64,000 nt of DNA from Sarcomyxa edulis. Lineage: Eukaryota; Basidiomycota; Agaricomycetes; Agaricales; Mycenaceae. The translations under genes were made by a program, and so were the position numbers. Positions 57,894-64,000 of this stretch are shown here, piece after piece. The stretch spans positions 310,001 through 374,000 of the forward strand of contig QUOL01000014.1 of assembly GCA_009761415.1 (NCBI GenBank), read 5' to 3'. The notes beneath the pieces were generated by a model, which searched no databases, had not been told where the DNA came from, and saw only the letters and a program-made list of their open reading frames with translations. The first letter of the stretch is position 1. Each line of letters opens with the position of its first letter.

Positions 57894-58524
57894 TCAGTGA
57901 GTTTGAACACCTGCGGCAGCGGCTGGAAATATATGATAACAATGTACCGTCGTCCTGAGAGAAGATGCGAGCTTGTATGAACCACAAATCACTACGTAGC
58001 GGTCGCTAGAGTCAACATCAAGAACGTCTCCTGCAGATTCAGATTGTACCGGATCGGTAGGACCCATTTCGAGTGGCATCTCGCGCCGTACGTTGGTTTG
58101 AGCGTCCCACGAGAAAGCGAGGTCGATTCGGAAGCAGTAGACGGAATGTCCCGCTGCGTTCAGTCTGTGAATTGCAGACGGGCCCTTTCCGAGTCAACTC
58201 TGTTCAATCTGGAGACGTTTCTGACCTGATATATCGAAGATCAGATCGCATTGACTGAAAACTGGAATTCAGACAGACAAAATCTTTCCATCCGGTCACA
58301 TCAGCCATAGCTCTATGCCCATAAGCAGATTTGGCTTCGAACAATGAAACATCTTTGGAAGAGATGAATCCGTGTAACAAAGCGGCACTGCGGTAGAAAG
58401 CCGACTCGTTGATGATGAAGGAATCATTCCAATCACGGGAAACCGAAGGAAACGAGGCCAGATTCTGGATAGAGAGATACGAGAGGACGTGGGTTGTGAT
58501 ATCAACGGGTTGTTTCTGTAGCAT
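57894..58524 (-). pseudogene. F-box protein gene, probably broken by an in-frame stop
   Basis: A minus-strand frame from ATG 58524 encodes an F-box: VDITTHVLSYLSIQNLASFP and VSRDWNDSFIINESAFYRSA, then a typical ADVTGWKDF. After an intron near 58275-58225 the sequence continues as QKRLQIEQS, then TGA at 58196-58194, then LGKGPSAIHRLNAAGHSVYC and FRIDLAFSWDAQ in the same frame. In related fungal F-box proteins this site is usually Trp, so TGA looks like a mutated TGG. The frame stays open to 57894 and then stops, while relatives continue into a longer propeller-like region. Either a pseudogene or a gene with an extra intron here. Confidence 0.5.
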
Positions 58525-59906
58525 CGTCGTTGTATCGTTGTAAGCACGGTTGGCACAACGAACGTCGAGAAGACTTGTAGACGCTGAGAGTGTGGCTAAG
58601 ATGTGGCAACAAGTTTGGCATCAGCCTCCAGATCATCTAGATTTGAGCATGTGACGACAAAGTGCGAGCTGCCAATCCAAGACCGAGAGTCCAATTACCA
58701 GCGCATGCAGCCACACGTTCAGTGGAGATGCTGTCAGCTTCCATAAGGCCCAGAAGGCTCGGACACAGCATCCGGTACTAGCTTGAGCTTGACACGTGTA
58801 ACAGAACGACCAGTAGTTCGCGCGCTATGATGAGTCCCATGATCGTGGATGGGCTCCCTAATTCAAGGCTCGAAGCTTGAGGATAAGGCGAACGTTCAAA
58901 TCAAGTTCAAATCTGAAGCTTGAAGTTCGTCGAAAACGCGTTGAATCGCGTGACCGTGACTGTAACGTTGAGGTCGATGCCGAAATGCCGTGGCCAATAG
59001 CCATCTCTCTTTTCTTTCATACTCTTTCAGGCACCATTTTCTTGCCAATGGATATCGACTTTGAGGAGTACTCATCCCTATCCGTGTTAAGCCAATTTTT
59101 GGGCGTCACACTGAAGCGAAGCTTCCCAGAGAACATCGCCAACGCGCTTAGCGAGACGGGCACACAGTGCACGCGAGTCGCCACGAGATAACTATCCGAG
59201 TCGTATTTTCCACAAACCTCGACTACTACTTGATAGAAAGGGTGCGTGTCGGCTAAACATCTTGTTCGACCCCCCCGGTGTTGATGAGATTATTTCACTG
59301 GTGCATTGAGTGACGCGTCTATTGCCACGCGAGAGAGGATTGCATTGGGCGATCGGATGCTTGAACATGGTCAGCACATGGACTACTTTGAGGAGTTGCA
59401 TCCGTGTGTCGCATGGTAGTCTATACTTCGAAGACTCTCTCGGGCCTAGAAACTAGCGGTGGACATGAAAGTGGGATAGCAGCAGGGGAAGCTACACGTG
59501 GTGATGTGGACGATGATGGGGGATGTGTATCGACTCCTTTAGGTGTTTGGCAGAACATAATTGGGATGCCTCATGGGTCCGACGCAAGTGAATTTATTTT
59601 CATAGTCTCGCAAAGTCAGCTCATACTGACCTTCCGTAGTGAAAGCCGACTCGGACTCGGACTCGGGGACATCCTCACGTGATGCTGACTGTCTTCCAAG
59701 TTCCGACTATGCTGATGCTCGCCAAGGACGCTGATTTCTCAGTGGAAGTAGTCCGAGCGAAGGAATCGCCGGGTCTCGATGGTCTTGTTTGGCAACATCT
59801 TCTTGGACCTGGATGATGGGGCTGATTAATATCAAGCCATCATCTATATAAGTTAGCAAGACACTCACCTCTCGACAGACCCACTTCCCCAGCAATCTAT
59901 TCAGTC
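58525..59906. other. Intergenic region without recognised genes
   Basis: About 1.4 kb with a few frames of 60-105 codons (for example 58877-59191 and 59404-59682 plus) and no motif. It includes a small ctcgga hexamer repeat at about 59649-59667 and, at the end, the ABM gene's promoter. Confidence 0.45.
59845..59852 (+). promoter_or_regulatory. TATA box of the ABM-domain gene
   Basis: TATATAAG 62 bp before the start codon at 59907. Confidence 0.45.
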
Positions 59907-60666
59907 ATGGGCGTTTTCGAGTTCGGACAATTTACCGCATCCGAGAAATACATCGCAGACCAGACGGTCATCAACGAAGCGCTCGACGTTTCATGCAAGG
60001 TCGACGGGTTCATCGAGTGCGTTGTTACCATTCCCACGCGTATCCCCACTCATCTTACAATGTAGCTCCTTCCATGGACTCCAGATCGAGGACTCGAAGA
60101 CTGGATATATCTTCATCCGTGAGTTTCAAGAACACCTACCGTTTCAAACAATCGCTTAATCGATACATCGGCAGTGTGGGAGTCGCTGGAACACCACGCA
60201 AAGTTGATCAAGGACCCTAGCTTTCCTGCAATAATCAGTAAACTTCAACCTTCTATCCAACCTGATTCGTTTTCCCTCCAACACGTCGAGTTCAATATCG
60301 ACCCAACCACTACCATATTCAAGGCCCCTGCTCTGGAAATCGCAGTCGGAACCCTCAGACCTGGGCGTTCGGCGGAGGACGCAGCGAAGGGTGTTGAGAT
60401 ACTCAGCAAGGCTCTTACTGAGGCAGGCATAGCAAACGCTGGTGGTAAGAGTATCGAGAAGGAGGGTGTTTGGGTGGTTGTCGTTGGATGGGAATCCGCA
60501 CAGGTGCGTGTGGATGGCAGCATGATAGCGACATCTTTGTTCATCTACATATCGTTTGCAGGCGCACACAGATACGGCCAAAGCGGAGCCATTCCCGACT
60601 ATCCTAGGAAATCTTCTGCAAGATCTTGATATCCAGTTGGGCCATGTGAAACTGATCAAACACTAA
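59907..60666 (+). CDS. Dimeric alpha/beta-barrel (ABM-like) protein
   Basis: Four exons, 59907-60016, 60066-60118, 60175-60503 and 60562-60666, sum to 597 nt, 198 residues. Two similar halves are visible, each with the ferredoxin-like ABM layout. The first runs from FEFGQFTASEKYIADQ to LWESLEHHAKLIKDPSFPA. The second runs from ALEIAVGTLRPGRSAEDAAK to VWVVVVGWESAQAHTDTAKA and the ending LGHVKLIKH. Such proteins include antibiotic biosynthesis monooxygenases and stress-related barrel proteins; the substrate here is unknown. There is no signal peptide. Confidence 0.82.
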
Positions 60667-61232
60667 GTAGGAAGGGGTGTAGGGGAAGAGTGCCAGCAGA
60701 CCCTGGGCAGAGGGGAATAAAGATAGCCTTGTGAACGGTTTGTATTGATAATTTGGATATGTGTACTACCAATGATCACGAAGACCTTTTCGTTTGCCGG
60801 TCCAGAACGTCTGCTGGATACTCGTGGTTGGTCGATGCCACATGGAAGAACATCCCTCAGGCTCCGGTCCACCAATTGTGATTCTTCGTCTAATTTCTCT
60901 ACTAATTCCATCGTAATTCTACTACTAATCATTGGTTCCGACCGCAAGACCAGCAATCACGATGCACGGAACGGCGGTGGGTATCAAAAATTTCCGAAAA
61001 ACATACAGCAGAAATTGTAATCTTTGGTGTACTTTCAGCCCGTCGATCGAGGTCTGGCTTTACTGCTTTATATGATAGCCAGTCCTCAAATCTCACCTTT
61101 TCATCCCCACCCCGACTTTCCTTTTTTTCTGTGTTGGATTGACGCCACCTCGAGTCATATCCACCAGCTGTAGCAGTCTCTCATTATTTAAACTTTTTCT
61201 ATCTCTCTTTTACCTCCTTTCTTCAAACCACC

Positions 61233-62878
61233 ATGTCGTCCATCGTCGCAGCAAACCCGGTACCAAAAAACAACCCTTTCGTTGTGCCCAGTTTCTCGAA
61301 AAAGGACTACTCGAGCTTCTTTCTTGCAGGTGCGCGCTTTGTTTCCATCCTGATATCCAAATTCTGACTTTTCCCCCGCTACCCCTGGCCACATTTCTAA
61401 CCAACTGTACTCTCGAACGCATAGGTGGTCTGTGTTGCACGTACGTTCACCTCCTAGCTCTCACTCCTAGCCAGTTTGCTCAGAACTGTGTGATTATAGC
61501 ATAACGCATGGCGCTCTGACTCGTACGTGCAATTTTGGCTTGACTCATCTTCACCGCGCTGATACGTTAGCGCCCTCGTCTAGCAATCGATGTGTGAGCC
61601 ATTTTATGCTCTTGAGCCTTCCCTGCACGCACTGATCCTCCCCCCAGCGTAAAAACCCGTATACAAATAGACCCTGCCTTCAAGCGCTCAGGCTTCATCT
61701 CCGGAACGCGTCAAGTCATTACGCATGAAGGAGCCGGCGCGCTTTTGACAGGGTTTGGGCCTACAGGTTAGTAAAGACCGTCTCATCCTTCCTAGCTACC
61801 GGCTAGGATTGTAACTAATCTGACGTACCCTCTTCGGAAAAAACAGCGGTGGGCTACCTGATCCAAGGTGGTGCCAAATTCGCCGGATACGAATATTGGA
61901 AACATACATGGGTCAAAATCGCCGGTGACCAAGAAACAGCTGTCAAATACAGGACAGTGATATATCTCGGGTCTGCTGCTATCGCCGAGTAAGTCTCAGA
62001 AAAAATCCTTTACTTCGATCATCGAATGACTCACACTGGTGAACCCCAGGTTTTTTGCGGATATCCTTCTGACACCCCTGGAAGCTACGCGAATCCGTCT
62101 CGTATCCCAACGCAACTACGCCACAGGCTTAGTCTCGGGTCTCACCCGACTAGCAAAAGAAGGCGGTCTCCGAGAGATGTATGCGGGTTTTTTGCCCATC
62201 ATCTGCAAGTCAGTCTTCTTTGATCTTCTACGCTCGTCATCGTGTCGTCAAGCGCAATCTGAAACTAATTTCAAAAAAATCACCACGATTGCAGACAAAT
62301 TCCATATGCCGTCGGTCAATTCACAGTCAATGAATTTTGCCACGAGGTCGTCTTCCGGAACATGTCCGAAGAAACGAAGCAGGCTCTCACAGGGACCCAG
62401 AAATTCGGAATCGCGTTGGGTAGCGGTGTCATTGCTGGGTTCGCTGCTGCTATTCTTAGTCATGTGCGTCTATTCTTTTCTGCCTTGATTTATATTTCAT
62501 CATCTGAACAACGACTCTCCTCGCGTACATAGCCTGCGGATACACTCCTCAGTATGTTCTTGACTTCCCTTGCTTTTCTACGCGTTGTATGAACGTTGTT
62601 GTGCAGGTCAAATTAACAAAGGCCACGGCCCTACTGGTTCCATGCCCCATCGGCTCAGCATCCTCGCACGGGAAGCAGGTTTCAAAGGTCTCTTTGCGGG
62701 CTTGGGACCCAGGATGATCATGACCGCCGGGCTCGTCGCTGGACAGTTCCTGATGTATGACGGGATCAAACACTGTAAGCAACAGTCACAAAATTGAATT
62801 TATGGTATCTAAATTAAAGTCTCTTTTGTTTGTTTAGCGATGAACGCACCCTCAGGTGTAGAGATCCGCAAAGACTAA
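61233..62878 (+). CDS. MIR1: Mitochondrial phosphate carrier
   Basis: Inner-membrane carrier importing phosphate into mitochondria. The start at 61233 reads MSSIVAANPVPKNNPF. The first carrier signature reads HGALTPIDVVKTRIQ and is assembled from tiny exons: 61233-61329, 61425-61440 (16 nt), 61500-61522 (23 nt), 61584-61593 (10 nt), then a longer exon from 61648. The second repeat has ADILLTPLEATRIRLVSQRN and GLREMYAGFLPIICKQIPYA, with the phosphate-carrier hallmark KQIPYAVGQF. The third has SHPADTLLSQINKG, with GLFAGLGPRMIMTAGLVAGQ and an ending SGVEIRKD. Residue phases agree across all joins. It converges on MSH5. Confidence 0.94.
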
Positions 62879-63314
62879 AACAAAATGAGTACATGTACCG
62901 ACTCTCGATATCCTCCCTCTCTTCTTGCTTTTTCGCTTTCTTGACTTTTTTGGTGACACCGTCGGGTATGGTATAGATATTAGTATGTGAGCAATGAGCT
63001 TGGGTAGTATTTCCGTTTCCTCGTCATTGGGTAGGTGTTCTTAACATTTCGTTATACCCCCGATCCTCCCTTCCCCCCTTTTTAGACTCTTAGACGGTCT
63101 ACATTAGACTCCGCATAACCTCTTCCACGCATCTCTTCCTAGAAATTACCCATACTGTATCCTTATTTCCGACTCTGCATAGACTTACTTATACACGTCC
63201 TAGACTGGGACATTCGTAGAACACAGCACACACACTGTTGCATCCAATAATTAGACAACTTTTTTTTGCGTACGGTACACACATGCTGCGACGTCGACAT
63301 TCATGTTCATAAGT
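62879..63314. other. Convergent intergenic region
   Basis: A 436-bp T-rich gap between MIR1 (+) and MSH5 (-), probably holding both 3' untranslated regions. No gene is visible. Confidence 0.5.
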
Positions 63315-64000
63315 CTAATGAGAGTCCGCGATGACTTCTCTGCCTAACACCTCTCGAAGCCTCGTTTTGACATCTGAGGTCGTTGCGATATCGCTGTCCG
63401 CTTTGCTTAGTTCCTGCAGCTGAAGATCAAGGTCCCAAGCTAGGAATCTCCGACAAACAGCTTCTGCGTCTTCCAGATCGATCCTTTCCTCTTCCGTCAT
63501 CTCTTCGTCTAATAACTGCCCCAGCTCGTGCGTCGATATCAAGTGGCTAGTGCAACGGATGAGGACAAAAGCGTTTGGATCCAGGGAATACACTCTGCTT
63601 ACCTGACATACTGAGCCCTCTGGACAATCCGTGAAGGGATTCCAAATATCTCGGCGCACTTGGCTGCGTGCGAGTCTAGCGCCAGTCCTTCTGCGATTCT
63701 AGATTTTTTGTCATTAGCTGTCCATCTCCCATGTGCTTGTAGGTCATTCACCTATACAAATACGTGATCTTTTCTCCTGGTCTGATCACAGGGATCTCGT
63801 TTTCTTCGTCGTTGATCGATCCATTCGTCAACGACTCGCCGTTACTGAGTGTGAAGACGGCTTGCATGTGCAGGAATGTGATCGGTAAGGACGCAGCATC
63901 AAGAAGATCTGTCCTGAAGACATCATGGAAGTGAGTGGCGGCGAGGACTTTGGGGCAGGAGGCGCCGCGGTCTAGGAGATGCTTTAAGACGCCGCAGAAG
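63315..64000 (-). CDS. MSH5: MutS homologue Msh5, C-terminal part
   Basis: Meiotic MutS-family ATPase that acts with Msh4 in crossover formation. Only the 3' end lies in the window; the gene continues past the right edge. The visible ATPase-domain end reads HLLDRGASCPKVLAATHFHD, with the THFHD motif typical of Msh5, then FLHMQAVFTLSNGESLTNGS and RPGEKITYLYR. A splice leads to GLALDSHAAKCAEIFGIPSR and ISTHELGQLLDEEMTEEERI. The protein ends at 63315 with EVIADSH. Two introns are visible. Confidence 0.88.

Noticed and set aside
1..64000. tRNA genes, rRNA, CRISPR arrays, complete transposons
   Set aside because: No reverse transcriptase, transposase, integrase or long terminal repeats were recognised, and no cloverleaf was spotted by eye. 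A tRNA scan was not possible, so a missed tRNA cannot be fully excluded.

Overview
The window reads as nuclear DNA of a mushroom-forming basidiomycete (Agaricomycetes). Genes are dense and on both strands. Most carry many short introns of about 50-70 nt with GT..AG ends. The gene content fits a litter- or wood-decaying fungus: a cellulose-active LPMO with a CBM1 tail, CCL2-like beta-trefoil lectins, a DUF6604 protein, and a standard set of conserved eukaryotic genes. I see no rRNA, tRNA, CRISPR array or complete transposon. Exon joins were worked out by hand from reading frame and family conservation.

Left part (1-22 kb) is mostly conserved housekeeping: an edge-truncated Ser/Pro-rich protein (-), dihydroxy-acid dehydratase ILV3 (+), the RIO1 kinase (-), a small membrane protein (+), a DUF6604 protein (+), two unrecognised proteins (+), the TORC2 subunit Rictor/Tsc11 (-), and the cyclophilin-WD40 splicing-associated protein PPWD1 (+). 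Rictor and PPWD1 diverge from a gap of only 124 bp.

Middle part (22-34 kb) is a lectin island. Four intact CCL2-like lectin genes (one on -, three on +) surround the ribosomal protein gene RPL17/uL22. All four share one 4-exon design. Two of them sit in tandemly duplicated blocks that include over 1 kb of upstream DNA.

Right part (34-64 kb) holds a Ras GEF (-), the HECT ubiquitin ligase RSP5 (+), an aldo-keto reductase (-), exosome subunit RRP40 (-) divergent from ESCRT-I subunit VPS37 (+), an AA9 LPMO with CBM1 (+), a cytochrome P450 (-), a second AA9-like protein that has lost all four active-site residues I compared (+), a PQ-loop vacuolar transporter (-), a broken F-box gene (-), a double ABM-domain protein (+), the mitochondrial phosphate carrier MIR1 (+), and the 3' end of the meiotic mismatch-repair homologue MSH5 (-). 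The stretches 50.0-53.7 kb and 57.3-59.8 kb are gene-poor.

The strongest second-look items are the AA9-like protein without a histidine brace, a P450 gene that needs a one-nucleotide exon to complete its haem-cysteine codon, three consecutive micro-exons in MIR1, a GC-AG intron in ILV3, and the duplicated lectin cluster.
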